Positions 33,252 through 44,760 of a stretch of 46,473 bases of DNA are shown here, one piece after another. This DNA comes from Clavulina sp. PMI_390. Lineage: Eukaryota > Basidiomycota > Agaricomycetes > Cantharellales > Hydnaceae. The position numbers and the translations under genes were made by a program. The notes under the pieces were generated by a model, which made no database searches, had not been told where the DNA came from, and was given only the letters and a program-made list of their open reading frames with translations. Positions within the stretch are counted from its first letter, which is position 1. Each line of letters opens with the position of its first letter. The DNA lies in the NCBI GenBank assembly GCA_015039315.1, contig WIDE01000012.1, forward strand, positions 80,448 through 126,920. The letters are read 5' to 3'.

Positions 33252-35105
33252 ATGTCCGCCATCCTCAACCCGTCGTCTCAGCTGGGCTTCAACCGTTGAG
33301 TCTTCTTGACCGCTTCTGGGGCTCGTTCTGACTATCTGACATTCGGTATTCTCGGGTTGGAATGACTTTGTAGGCCCGTTAACGAGAACTATCACCAAAG
33401 TCTTGTCTGTCACAAATCCGCATGAGTTCCCAATTGCTTTCAAGGTCAAGACGACTGCTCCCAAGGTATGCAGACTGAATACATATCGGGGAGAGAATGC
33501 TTAGCGGGCCCTGCGACGCTCACAATGTTCTTTGTTCTTGCTGGTAGCTGTATGTCGTCAGACCCAACTCAGGAAACATCGACCCGGGCGAAAGTATCGA
33601 GGTCTCGGGTGCGTTGCTACACGTTTTCTATCCTACATTTGTTCGCTTATCTCATTAACACCTCCCTCTGCTCTACCCCCGCCTCATGTTTCTTTGTCGT
33701 ACATGATGCGTGGCGTGTGTGTTGGCTGTGACGACATGGCATTCGGCAACAGTGATTCTCCAAGCAATGAAGGAAGAGCCTCCAGCAGGCACAAAGTGCA
33801 AAGACAAGTTCCTTATCCAAACCGTCTCCCTTGAAGGCGGACGCGAGAACCTGCCTCCTGCTGAGCTCGTGAGTCTCCATCAAACCTCGTGTTGTTGGTA
33901 ATACTATGCTCACCTCAAGTCGCTCAATTGCCATTTCCTATCCCTTCGCGATGGATGATCACTCCTCGTGTCACTCTGGACCCACGGCATTCGTCACTAT
34001 CTCCCACTGTGTCTCCCGGTGCTGCTCTGCCGGAACCTGTAGTGGAGCTCACCCGAAGGCGGCGAGATTCCGGTCCATCAGCAGAAGATTCGTGTAGCCT
34101 ACCTCCCTTCAGAAGGCCAGAGCATCCCTGAGGATATTGAGCAGCCTAGCATTATCACTGAGGACGCTGGTGGTGATGCCTCTGTGAGTGTCAATCCTCG
34201 GGCTTGTCGCTATCGCGTGATTTCTCATTTCACCCTTAATCTTGAACACAACCCCTGGTGCTTTTCATATTCATCTCGACGTATTCCCTCTCAAACAGAG
34301 ATATACGGCGGTTCATGATACTACTACGAATGGGAACGGCCATGCCCAACCATCTCAACAAAGTGGCGCCAACCTTGGCCCTCCCTCACCCCTAGAGCAA
34401 TTGCACTCCCCTGGCGACTTTATCGTTGCCCAGGAAGAAACAACTACCACACATATCCTGCACGATATGGACGAACCTTTGTCTCGTGGTCTCCCACCTC
34501 CTATTGCACCGCAACCAACGATCACACCCGTCGTTCAGCCTGCTGTCGCTTACGAGCCTGAACCTGAGTACGAGCCTGAGCCTGTGCCCGAGCCTGTGCA
34601 CACTGAGCCGGTTCCAGCGCCGGCAGCTCCAGCACCAGCCCCCGCGCCCGCACCTGCACCAGCCCCTGTCGTCGCTATAGCCCCGACGATTGTCCCACTT
34701 GCAGAGCCTGTGCGTCGCGAAGAGCCCGCACCTGCACCAGTGTCTGTTCCAGTTCCGGTCTCTGCACCAGTTCCAGCAGGCCCTGATCCGGCAGAACACG
34801 AAGCTCTCATGGCTTCCTACGCCGACGCTCTCGCAGAGATCTCGCGGCTGCAGAGCGAGCTCAGCGCCGCGCAGCTCGCCGCGGCGGCCCAGCCTGTGGG
34901 CGTGCGCAGGCGCACGACCACCCGGGTTGTCTCGGAAGATGGAGAGACTGTCAATGACGTGGACCGAGACGATCTGATCTCAGAAGACGGGACAGCTGTA
35001 GGCAGTATTATGATGGAGAAGGCCGGCCAGGTGGAAGGCGTACCAATCAATGTCGTCGCAGTTATCGCCTTTGCGGTATTCTTGGCGACATATGTGTTCT
35101 TTTGA
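33252..35105 (+). CDS. SCS2: VAP/Scs2-type MSP-domain ER membrane protein
   Basis: Six exons, 33252-33294, 33374-33465, 33548-33608, 33753-33868, 34043-34183 and 34299-35105, encode 419 residues. The N-terminal MSP domain (about 1-120) reads LGFNRPLTRTITKVLSVTNP, then FKVKTTAPKLYVVRPNSG and CKDKFLIQ. VAP proteins sit in the ER membrane and bind FFAT motifs of lipid-transfer and regulatory proteins, forming contact sites. A short coiled coil lies near 305-325 (ADALAEISRLQSEL), and a C-terminal hydrophobic anchor (INVVAVIAFAVFLATYVFF) ends at the stop, so it is tail-anchored. The linker between has Glu-Pro repeats and runs of alternating Ala-Pro (about 34555-34800). The first donor (GTTGAG) is weak but gives the expected FNRPLTR join. 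Confidence 0.9.
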
Positions 35106-36155
35106 CTCCCTGGGGAAGGATACGGCGGGGAGAGTGGCTTATTGGGACTGGTGGAGGAGTGGCTGTGGTCGATGGGATGGCTCGACGATTCGTTGGCGCC
35201 AATGCAGTGAAAATATCCCCCGTTTCTATCGTCGTCGCCTGCGTTTTAGTTGTTTATGATTTCTATCTTTTTTCTTCTCTATCTGGTTACTTTCCGCTTG
35301 TTTTGGTGATACCGCTGTCCTTCCCTCCCCTCTCTACCCTATCCACCCTTCACATCCACCAGCCGCCACGTCGCTGGCCCGCTAGCAGGGGCCGTGCACC
35401 TCATCAACGATACACCACTTGCAACTCAATACTCTCGTTCAACCATCTAGCTAGCCATCCATACTACTAGGACGTTTCTGCTCGATGTCTCTGCTCATCC
35501 TCGCGCGCAAATATACTATTTCCAATGATTGGCGATAAATCAAATCGGCATTCAACTATCAACTACACCCGGCATTAGGCACCGTGCCACCGCGGCTAGG
35601 CCCCCGCCTTCTCCATACATACGCACTAATGAGCTTGAGAAAGATGCGATTCTGATCTAGGGGAGTCGCATGCTTCGATGGAATTCGTTGACTGTATTGC
35701 TGTTCCAGGGGTGTTGGATCGAATGGTTCTGCCCTGATCCTCGATCGTTTCCTCGCTCCGCCGACCTGCCACATTTATTTCCAGCACGCTCGCCGACCTC
35801 GCCAACACCCAGCACGCCCTCGCTAGCCTCTGGCGCTGGTTGCAGCGACAATTAGAGGGTGCATGTGCTGTTCACTCATGTATTACTAGCAATGAAACTT
35901 CGATACCTTAGTGTTGTGGCAAGGCAGTGGATTCTGGGGCCTTCACGGAAGACAGGCAACAGGTTTTGCTATCGTAGATACAATTTGATATTCCGTACGT
36001 TATCCTCTAACATGGGATAGATTTTTAGTTTGCAGTCAATGAAGGAAGCGGCAAAGGCGTTCCTTTCTGCAGGGATTTTTTGGGGTGTTGGACAACTACG
36101 GTCCCTCTAGACTGATTGAGAGTAAAGGAGACATGGGAAGGAGGGGGAATGGGGG
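35106..36155. other. Intergenic between VAP gene and small gene
   Basis: This is the 3' flank of the VAP gene, pyrimidine-rich to about 35470. Two overlapping minus-strand frames at about 35800-35559 look coding-like (one contains EPFDPTPLEQQYSQRIPSKH) and follow a good acceptor (GTGGCAG) near 35755, but no upstream exon could be attached. No domain is recognised. Confidence 0.35.
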
Positions 36156-36573
36156 TCAAGCCGGCGGGGGTTGGGGTGGTTCTTCGCCGATATGGATTTG
36201 CGCTTCAGTGATCTGGATGTAGTGCTCACCGCCCCACTTGCCGGGCAGCGAGAAAGTAACTCCAATAGGTGTCACCTGGAGTTTGAGTATGGGGGAGTAG
36301 AAGGTGTTCAAGAGGTGGTGAGACCGGGTGAGCCAGCATTGTTGATTCCGCCCGTTCGAGAACAGGGCTAAGCAACACTTACCTCAATACTCAATCCCAC
36401 GATAGCTCGGAGGAGTGCAGGCACCCATCGATTTTCGAGGAATAACCACCCCATAACAGGGAGCTAGCAGGTGAGTGTTGTTAGCCGTGCTGTCGAGCGT
36501 ATCGAATAAGGTGAGAGATCACGAGCGGTGGACAAACCTGTGCTTGTGGTTGGCCGTGTTGGGGTTGGTTCAT
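36156..36573 (-). CDS. 78-residue three-exon protein, unrecognised
   Basis: Exons 36573-36538, 36463-36383 and 36275-36156 all join in phase 0 with clear splice signals (GTTTGT, GTAAGT donors; CTGCTAG, CTCCAG acceptors). The product starts MNQPQHGQPQAQ, has a central block GWLFLENRWVPALLRAIVGL, then VTPIGVTFSLPGKWGGEHY, and ends in an acidic, Pro-rich tail. The middle is moderately hydrophobic but not a clear transmembrane helix. I do not recognise a family. Three small exons that keep frame make a real gene more likely than chance. Confidence 0.55.
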
Positions 36574-37406
36574 GGTGGTTAGTGTACGGGAGGGGAGCAG
36601 GAAAAAAAATGCTGGTTTTAAGGGATTCCAGAGAATTCTCGAAATCCAATTCTCGTTATGCTCCAGCCTTAGATTCAATGTGTTGCCATACAACGACGGC
36701 AAATCAACCCTGGGCCCCAAATCCTGTGAACGTGGGCCACCAACGTTAGCAACAACGCCATCACAAGTGGTGCCACAGGGTCTCTGACTCTGCCTCAGCT
36801 GCAAGCCTTCGGAAATACGAGCCAGCCTCGCTGCTGGAATTGAGCTGCAAATCCTACCCAGATGTCATTCCTAGAATATGCACGTGTATATGCATCTAGG
36901 AGAGACAATTTTCGCGCCAGTAGAGGCTCTCGACGAGCGGTATGTGCAATGCAAGGGTAGGGTAGGAGTGAGACTCATTGCGTGATCACTCATTGGATTG
37001 TTTTGGTGTACTCGGAGCGTGAGAACGACTATGATTCAGGAAAGAGCTCTCAGCCCGTATGATCAATCCTCCCACGTCGGCTTCAACTCGTGCCCGCAGG
37101 CACGAATCAAGGCAGCTCAGACGCTCCCGGCCCATGGGTCATTGCCCCAGGTTACCCCGGGTAATCCGAAGGTAACAGTGGCGGACCTCATGAGGTGTTT
37201 GTGGCGAAAACCCTGAGTGCGCGGTCAGCTCTCCGTTGTGGAGAAGTCAAACCTTGCTTGATGGGCTAAAATCGAGGGGAAAAAATTAATTTTACAGGAA
37301 CCCCACCCTTAGGATCTGTCATCATAGTCGATTGGTGGGTTTAGCAACCCAACATCAAGAATCGCAAGGGTTTGGCAGATAGGTGACACCGAGTTTAGCG
37401 CCCATG
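36574..37406. other. Intergenic, no gene seen
   Basis: Promoter side of the 78-residue gene, then unannotated sequence. No recognisable frames or repeats. Confidence 0.4.
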
Positions 37407-37904
37407 TCAGCTCAGATCGTCTTTGATCTTGTGCCGAGAGAGCAGTAGTTCGAGAATACGCCGCGTAAGTTTAATCATATAAATTAGCTCGTCGGGGTGC
37501 GGAGACCTATGACGCTTGGCGCCTTGTGGCTGTGGCGGGAGCTGTCCGCTCAAGGCCCATAACTTGCGATAAGCTAGCAGCTGGATAGCAGTCTGAGCTG
37601 ATTTGGATGATTTAACGAGGTTTTTAGACTTGAATGAGCCCAGTGGGTCAAGTTTCACAAAGTGCCCTGTTGCCCAAGTTACCCGAGTTCCTCTCCTTGA
37701 GTTGTTTGTTGAAGAACTGGCCCAGTCATGGATAGTGATGCCTTGTCTTGTGAAAGTTAAGGGATACTTCTAAGAGTCAGTATTCGCCGCAATACAGAAG
37801 GGATAGTCGGATTTGATCTGTGGGGACATAGTCTGAGGCCATGGTTGTTGCTGTCCACAATGTGCTGCAAAGATATCTATGGTATTCAGCCTATTTTCTC
37901 TCAT
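37407..37904 (-). pseudogene. Reading frame broken by one internal stop
   Basis: From ATG 37904 to a TGA ending at 37407 the minus strand is open for 166 codons except for one TAG at 37772-37770. Before it the product reads RLNTIDIFAAHCGQQQPW and SDYPFCIAANTDS; after it KYPLTFTRQGITIHDWASS, GTRVTWATGHFVKLDPLGSF and finally IKLTRRILELLLSRHKIKDD. The halves look like one protein with a nonsense change. The TAG also follows an ACTGAC branch-like sequence and could be an acceptor. An upstream piece (PWSRISKMLQAPADY, about 37965-37925) could join there in phase 0 through a weak GTTGCA donor, skipping the first half. I do not recognise the family. Confidence 0.35.
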
Positions 37905-38862
37905 GCATGTGGGTTAATGCAACGTAGTCTGCCGGTGCTTGGAGCATCTTGGAAATCCGAGACCAAGGCATAGGGCAAGTGAGATATCTATAGATCTGTT
38001 GGGATGGTGGAGGGGACATTGGCTAGGTCACCAACGGTTTATTCCTTGATCTCAACTGCTGAACTGTTCAAACAGCCGAAGTCCTCCAAAGGGAGGTTTG
38101 CTAACATGCAGATGCTAGCACAGCAGGAATCCCAGTTCTAGTGGCCTAACAAAATATCGAACCGCCTTAGAGCCTTCTATCACAGTGAATAATGCTACTC
38201 TCACCTCTTGAATCTCACTGTTCATGCATAAAGTAAGGTTGGTCTATGTCATGGTGTGTGCAATTCAATGCAATCCCTCTATAACAACAGAGAAGCCACA
38301 TGAAGGATGAGCCAGGGCTCTGATTTGACAGAGCCGAGAAATGAGGTGACATAGCACCTTTCAGTCTGGATGGAGGAAAAGTATTAGCTATATTTCGCAC
38401 GTGATGGCTTTTGCCTACTGCCAGCCACACCCCAGCAACGCTCTCCCCTACTACCAGTTTGATCCAAATTGAACATAAGGCTATATATCACCTCTCACCG
38501 ACGTTATTCCGATGCTTGTGCCTGTCTTCTCCCTTTTCCCCTCCACAGTCAAGGCATTTGCGTTGGACTCCTGAGCTCACGCCTAGGCGGTAATTGGTAA
38601 CGTTGATGATAGATCCCATTGACGTCAAGAAATGAAAACGATATTTCGGTCTGTAATAGTAATACCACCTAAATAGCAAAGCCAGTGGTGTGTAAGTGTA
38701 CGACATGACGGGACAAGGACAATACAGCCTGCGCTATAACATCGCCAAGTCCTCCTCGTCAATGACAACAGTCAATCAGGAATATGGTGCTTTAGTACGA
38801 ATAGCAGAAACCATCTTTGTTTCCACCCGGCTTCCTATACTGTGCCTATCACTACATTTGAT
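37905..38862. other. Intergenic, no gene seen
   Basis: Only short frames on both strands. The right end is the 3' flank of the first histidine-phosphatase gene. Confidence 0.4.
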
Positions 38863-40200
38863 CTAAATGACACGGCCTCCAGTGCCTCCACCAAAGAAGT
38901 CATTAGAGCTGGCCTGGGTTGGGCTATCCGTGGAGTTTGCAAGCCCACCATTCTGAGGATGGAAGCGGATCGGGGAGTCAGATCCAGAATTGAGAACACC
39001 GTGTATTTTGGGTCCGTGTCGCTTGGCGTAAAAAGAGATCCAATAGAGAACAAAGACCAAGGAGAGACTCACAATATTCGCGAGATGGCTGGATTGGTTG
39101 ATCTCTCTGATACACACACTGAGTAGTGGGTCAGGTTGTTTGGCTTCAGCGGAGGGTATCACAGGAGACGGGTGTGAGTTCTCCGTTGTGTTCGTGAGCT
39201 GTGCCTCAGTATGAACCAAGTTGGGAGTGTCTGAGGGCGGGGTAGATGTTGCTACCCTAGCAGCAGGTTTCTTCATTCGCCGATGTATGATGATGGATCT
39301 ATATTAGCAAAAGTTGCACTGTCTTACCACAAGAAATACATTCACCTTGTAGAGCTTTACTTCCAACCTTGTCCAGCCCGTGTTCACCAGTCCCCTCCAT
39401 GTCTCTGGTGCCTGCTCTTCCACGCTTGGATCCCTCCTCAAGAGCGCCCCGATTAGTTCAGCTATCGCGATCCCATGACTGACAACAAAGATATTGAGAG
39501 GCGGTTCCTCATCAGGGAGGGATGCAAGCACGTGTGGGATGAGAAACTCAGAGATAAAACGATCCACGCGCCGAGCTACGTCATCCGACGATTCGCCATT
39601 CGGAAAACGCGACGTTCGCGAGGTAAGCGGAGCATACTTTCCCGAGCTATCTGTATCTACATCCTCGTCCGGCTTTGTGGGTGGGGGTGGTTCCCAGGTG
39701 AGGGGATGTCCCTCAGCATCGCCCCAGAACTGCTCCTTGAGTAGATCGCTTGGTGTAAGAGGCGGCTTGTGTGTGGTGGGCTGTTGCGACTGTATTTGTT
39801 GCGCAGTGAAATAGGCTCGACTTAGTGGGGAGGCGTAGATGGCATGGACATGGATGCCAGTTGATTTGTCTCCGAAATATGCTCCCACGGCGCGAGCTTG
39901 CTATATCGGAGCAGTGACAAGAATGAGAGATCAAATGTTTGAAAGTCCATTAGGCGGTCAAGAACCCATGGTTTCAACGCACGGGTGGTTGAAAGTAAAA
40001 TAATCGCAGTGAATAACCCGATCACGATACCCATGATGTGCGAACGGAGTCGAAGATTATGAGGGCTTTTTTATGACGGGAGAACGGAAGATACTCACGT
40101 TCATCCCAAGTTCTGTGAGCTCAGAGTCCTTCCAACCAGCCCAGACTTGCCCGACATTATCAACTGTCTGCCCATGGCGCACGCAAGTGAGTGTAATCAT
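38863..40200 (-). CDS. Histidine phosphatase (phosphoglycerate-mutase-like), copy A
   Basis: Exons 40200-40099, 39900-39346, 39270-39073 and 39021-38863 give 337 residues. The catalytic RHG motif is CVRHGQTVDN (Arg8, His9), Arg62 lies in SPLSR, a Glu lies in KEQFWGDAEG (about 90), and the second His is in VVSHGIAIAEL (His176). These fit the branch of the histidine-phosphatase superfamily that forms a phospho-His intermediate. Substrate cannot be told; relatives include phosphoglycerate mutases and small-molecule or protein phosphatases. The C-terminal extension is Ser/Thr/Pro-rich. The last intron (39072-39022) is 51 nt, open and in frame, and if retained encodes VSLSLVFVLYWISFYAK, which could be a membrane helix. 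The acceptor of exon 3 (AATGAAG) was picked by frame and by comparison with copy B. Copy B lies just upstream, a tandem duplication. Confidence 0.8.
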
Positions 40201-40921
40201 TCTAGCCACGGAATCAACTGTTGAGCAGATCAGGTGAGGATACACGGCAAAGATCGCAAGGACCTATACGATAACACAAGGGGCGACCGAAGCAATGGTT
40301 GAAAGTGTTGGGATTGAGGCCGGATGAGTCAAGTTGAGGCGAACATGCTGCTGCTTGGCAGATGAACAAAGTTCCCTCACCTCGAATCGGCCGAGAGTGC
40401 CGACTTGGTCACAAAAGACTGTGTGGGGCTGAGAGGGAAATCAGTTTTTTCAGTATGTTCGAGACACTAGCCACATGAAATGTGATTGCGACATCAATTC
40501 ATCTAGAAACTCAAACAAGTAGTGTTAGAGCCGCATATCTACAAACTTACTGAATATACAATCAGTGGATACTATAAATTGCCAAATTAACGAAGACTGG
40601 TTGGAAGGTAAGTCCCACCCAGCAACTATTGCTGCGCGGGCCGCCCCTCAGTATGGCCAAGAGAACAGCAAAAGGCAATATACGGGGAAGATCAATTGGC
40701 CATACCCCCACGGCTGGATCTCACTGGACCCTTGTTTAAGAAGAGGAGCCTCCCGTATTCCCACCAAAGAAGTCTTGATGCTACTTTGTTTCGGATCGTA
40801 TGCTGAACTGCCAATTCCACCTCTCTGACGCTTCTATTGGCAAGAAACCAGAAAATATCAGATTTGGTGTGGAGTTGAGGTTAGATGTGATCCAATCGCA
40901 ATAACAGAGAAGGAGTACGGG
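40201..40921. other. Spacer containing the decayed 3' end of copy B
   Basis: The right part (about 40736-40921) still resembles the last exon of copy A on the minus strand, including DFFGGNTGG against DFFGGGTGG in A. The left part is the promoter of copy A. No other gene is seen. Confidence 0.45.
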
Positions 40922-42052
40922 TTAAGGGAAGACACGCACAACGTTGGCGAGATGGCTGTATTGGTTAACTGCGGTAATGCGCACACTGAGAGGTGGATCA
41001 GAGCTCTTGACCCTGGTTGAGGGAGTGATTGGAGGCGGATGGGAGGTTTCAATTCTTGTCGTAATCTGTGCCGAGGCATCAGTTGCATCGTTATCGTCCG
41101 AAGGTGGTGCAGAGGTTGCCATCGAGTCTGTAGGGATCGCCGTTTGCTAGCGAAGTATCATAGAAAAGTATCAGGACAGGTTGAATAGGAGCGGGAGGAC
41201 AGTTTATATCACCTCGTAAAGTTTCACCTCCATTCTCGTCCAGGCGGTGTTCATCAGACCTCTCCACGTCTCTGGCGCCTGCTTCGCCACGCTGGGGTCT
41301 CTCCGCAAGAACGCCCCAATAAGCTCGGCGATCGCGATTCCATGGCTGACGACAAAGATATTAAGGGTCGTCTCTTCATCTGCCTGTGAGGCTAGCACGT
41401 GTGGGATTATGAACTCGGAAATAAACAAATCGACGCGTCGGGCGACGTCGTCCGATGACTCGCCATTCGGAAAGCTCGACGTTCGCGAAGTGAGGGGGGC
41501 GTACTTTCCCGCCGCATCTGTTTCATCATCCTTCGATGGAGGCGGTCCCCAGGTGAATGGATGGCCCTCCGCGTCGCCCCAGAACTGTTCTTTGAGCAGA
41601 TCGGTCGGAGTGAGAGGGGGCCTGTGCTCTAGAGGCTGCTGCGATTGGATTTGCTGTGCGGTGAGGAAGGCCCGACTCAATGGGGAGGCGTACATCGCGT
41701 GAATGCGAATGCCTGTAGTTTCGTCCCCGAAGTACGCTCCCACAGCGCGAGCTTGCTAGTAATAAACCGAGGCGGTTAATGGAGGTAGAGTCCGGTAATT
41801 CATACGGAATCAAAATGAGGGGTTCCAGGATGGAAAATGATATGGCATAGCAAGATATATGTCCGGAATGAGTGAGTAGGCCCGAAACGTGTTGGAGGAG
41901 GATGTAGATGCTAAGCGTGCCTCTTGCCAACAGAATTATGCATCACTTACGTTCATACCATGCTGCGTAAGCTGAGAGTCCTTCCAGCCTGCCCAGAGTT
42001 GCCCTACATTATCGACAGTCTCGCCATGGCGAACGCACGTTACGGTGATCAT
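40922..42052 (-). CDS. Histidine phosphatase, copy B (tail decayed)
   Basis: Exons 42052-41951, 41755-41213 and 41146-40922 give 289 residues if the reading ends at the TAA just after SHLANVVRVFP. The core keeps CVRHGETVDN, SPLSR, KEQFWGDAEG and VVSHGIAIAEL, so catalysis is probably intact. It is closely similar to copy A through exons 1-3, with matching splice positions. The tail differs. Where A has an open hydrophobic 51-nt stretch, B has a stop, and the sequence matching A's last exon carries a one-base deletion. A splice from GTT|GTGCGT at 40940 to an acceptor before 40780 would restore a short HQDFFGGNTGG ending at 40736; this is the alternative model. Copy B therefore looks like a soluble paralogue or one losing its tail. 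Confidence 0.72.
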
Positions 42053-42382
42053 CCTTTGCCTGCGATCAGCGGGTGAGTGAATCGAGCGAGGAATTAGGCC
42101 CTGCTCATTGTGCCCAGTGTACTAACAAGATACAGGATTCGGTCTTAGGGTGTTGAGGGGTGAGTCTGACGAGTCAAGGGGGACTGTGCCACTCTCCATT
42201 TGAACCCAGTTCTTGGGCCTTGGTTCGCCGATTTCGCCGACTGAATTGAAAGGGCAGCTGGGAGTGAACCTGAACACCAAAAATGCTTTTGGTGTATACG
42301 GTAAAGTACACATACATACAATATAGTTCTACCCTGATTATAATAGCACATGATACCGGTCATCAGATGATCCCCGTGGCGC
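42053..42382. other. Spacer between copy B and POL12
   Basis: Promoter of copy B and 3' flank of POL12. No gene seen. Confidence 0.45.
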
Positions 42383-44760
42383 TCACTCCAGTTTGACGAT
42401 TTCCACCTTCACCTTTTCCGGGAGATTGGTCCGTTCCACCTCTACCACAGGTGGCGCATTTGCGGCAGGAGCACCAGCATCCGCAGTGACAGGTGTTACT
42501 GATGGTGTTCGTAGGGGAGCTGCCTCCATTGTAGCCTCCACGCTAGCCAATGGCGGCAGGGCGATCGTCGCGTATGAATCTGCGTTGGTGCCTCGAGTCA
42601 GGTAGCCAGGATTAACGATAACAGTGCGATCGACGATCTATTCATTTAGTTCAAAGGGTCAAAGAGAGCTCGATTTAGATTAAGTTGAATTGTGAAATCA
42701 CGTACTCGATAGCCTGACTTTAGTTTGCTTGGTGTGATTAGCACATCTGGGGCAGCGTCCAAGCTCAAAAGGTGTGAGTGAGTCACATCGAGGTTCACGT
42801 TGGCGGACTCCTTCTGTGGGACCGGGAACAGCGGATAAAAGCTACGCAGGGTATCCGCGCATCAGAAGGTGAATAACAACATCTCAACTAATCCGATTGT
42901 GTACCTTCGTTGTTCTAGCAGTTGAAGCCCTATCAGCTGCATACCATCCAATGGTTCTGGCACATCTCTAATGTGCTTGATGAGCTGCTGGGTCCCGATT
43001 TGACTCAAGGTGTCCACGGAGCTGACGCCAATGTTGATGCCATTAATCGTGAATGTGCAAGGATTTGGCAGCACATTGATATTCTGATGAGAACAGTTCA
43101 GCATAATCTGGAGGCCCAGGGAATTCCGACTGGTCATAGCGCACCTTGGAGATTCCGAGTGCTTCAGCATCGAATGGCCGCTGGGGGAATGCAAAATGGC
43201 TGTGAACGATATCTCGTGGACTAGGTACGAGAAAGATCGATATGCCAGGGACAGATCCTAGGAGGTTGTTGAGTTTCGAAGCAATATGCTCTTGGAAATA
43301 TCCGAGTGGTGTCTGGGTGACTGCCCCAGTCTTAATCCGAGAATTATTGAGGTCCACGAACGGCCCCATCTGCCAACCAATTCATAGTTCAATACAAGCG
43401 ATTGTCCACCCGCGGGCACCCATAACGACATACCAAAATCAACACGGTTGGCTGAGTTTTTTGAACTGCAGCCAAGAGCTTGCTCCAAGGTTCATACTCG
43501 AGATCTTTATCGGATGAAAACGGCCCACATGCGGTCATGATAAGATTAGAGCTAGCGTCACCAGCATCTCCGCGTTCTCCTTTGGGTTGAGGTAGAAGAC
43601 GCGGCGGCTAAATCGAGCTGTCAATATCTATGCGGCTCAATCACACCGAAAAGACTCACGGCAAGGATTTCAGACACGACGAACTTCAGACCATCACCAT
43701 TCCTTCCTCGCAAAGCAACAATCTGGCCAGAGAAAAATCCATAAAATGGTCTTCCGAGGAGTTCGGAACGTAGCGAGCATTGCGGGGAGAATTGCAGCGA
43801 GACGCGTTTCCCAGATCCGATTGTACGTGGAGACTCAATGAGGAGAGAGGATTCGTTAGGCTTCTCTTCCGAGTCGCTGCATATTCGGCCCACGACTATC
43901 ATTTCTGTCTGAAAGTGCATAAGGACATGGGAGTCTTGAACCCATTGGAGGGTTGGACCATACCTCTGACATTGATGCAGGATCGCCAATTTCCGAGTCG
44001 TCAATGCAAAAGTCGTTTTGATAGCGATCAGCCATGTCTTCGATTATATCGTGAAGCCCTAGGAGAGCAGAGATGGTAAGTATGGATCGATGAATATACT
44101 TCAAATGTACATACTTTCCGACCGTCCCCCGATCGTCTCATACATGTATCGATCTGTCAAAAAGTGGAGACATTAGAGACATCTACACAGCCTTGTTTGA
44201 CGGAATCTTACAATTGTATTCTGATATGTTCGATGGTGGAACATATGTCGCTTTGGGCCGGTGGTCTACGACAATAGGCTCGGCGGCAAGAGACGAGGAG
44301 GAAGGACTCGGAGTGGGTTGAGTTGCGCGACGCAGATTAGCTAGAGGACTCCCAGGCAGCATGGAAGCCATGGAGGCGCCCAGGAGGCTTCGCGAGCCAG
44401 ATCTAGGCACAGTTTTGATACGAGAGGTCGCCGGGGTCATGGTAGATTTGGCCTTCCTAGCCTCCTGGCGCAGGCTGTCATGAAGTTGCTGTGCACCTTT
44501 CAGGTCTAGGTCGGTGATGATGCGGTCCTTTTCAGATGCAGTGAACGAGAATGCCTGCCATTTGTAGTATAGATCCTCAGGGCTCAGGCTGAAGACTGTG
44601 CACATCTGGACACCTTTTGGCCACACTCCAAGTTAGAGAGATCAAGAGCCATATGAAAGGGAAACGCGTAGGACACACATTGCTCCATGATTTCATCGTC
44701 GTCTAATATCGCTCCGAAGTGTCCTCGAAGCTCTTTACGCGTTTCCTCGGTTGATGCCAT
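42383..44760 (-). CDS. POL12: DNA polymerase alpha subunit B (Pol12)
   Basis: Ten exons: 44760-44679, 44613-44212, 44153-44115, 44058-43964, 43908-43660, 43607-43434, 43369-43145, 43083-42905, 42841-42706 and 42637-42383. They encode 611 residues (human about 600). Pol12 is the non-catalytic B subunit of the polymerase alpha-primase complex, which makes RNA-DNA primers at origins and lagging strands. The N-terminal domain contains CVQMCTVFSLSPEDLYYKW; a Ser/Pro-rich linker follows, then YNYRYMYETIGGRSE. The OB and phosphoesterase-like domains include IMTACGPFSSDKDLEYEPW, ILMGPFVDLNNSRI (about 345-358), FLVPSPRDIVHSHFAFPQ and LPNPCTFTINGINIGVSSVD. GPFVD replaces the metal-binding motif of active phosphoesterases, as usual in B subunits. 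Two acceptors (44613 and 43083) were chosen to match the family rather than the nearest AG. Confidence 0.9.
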
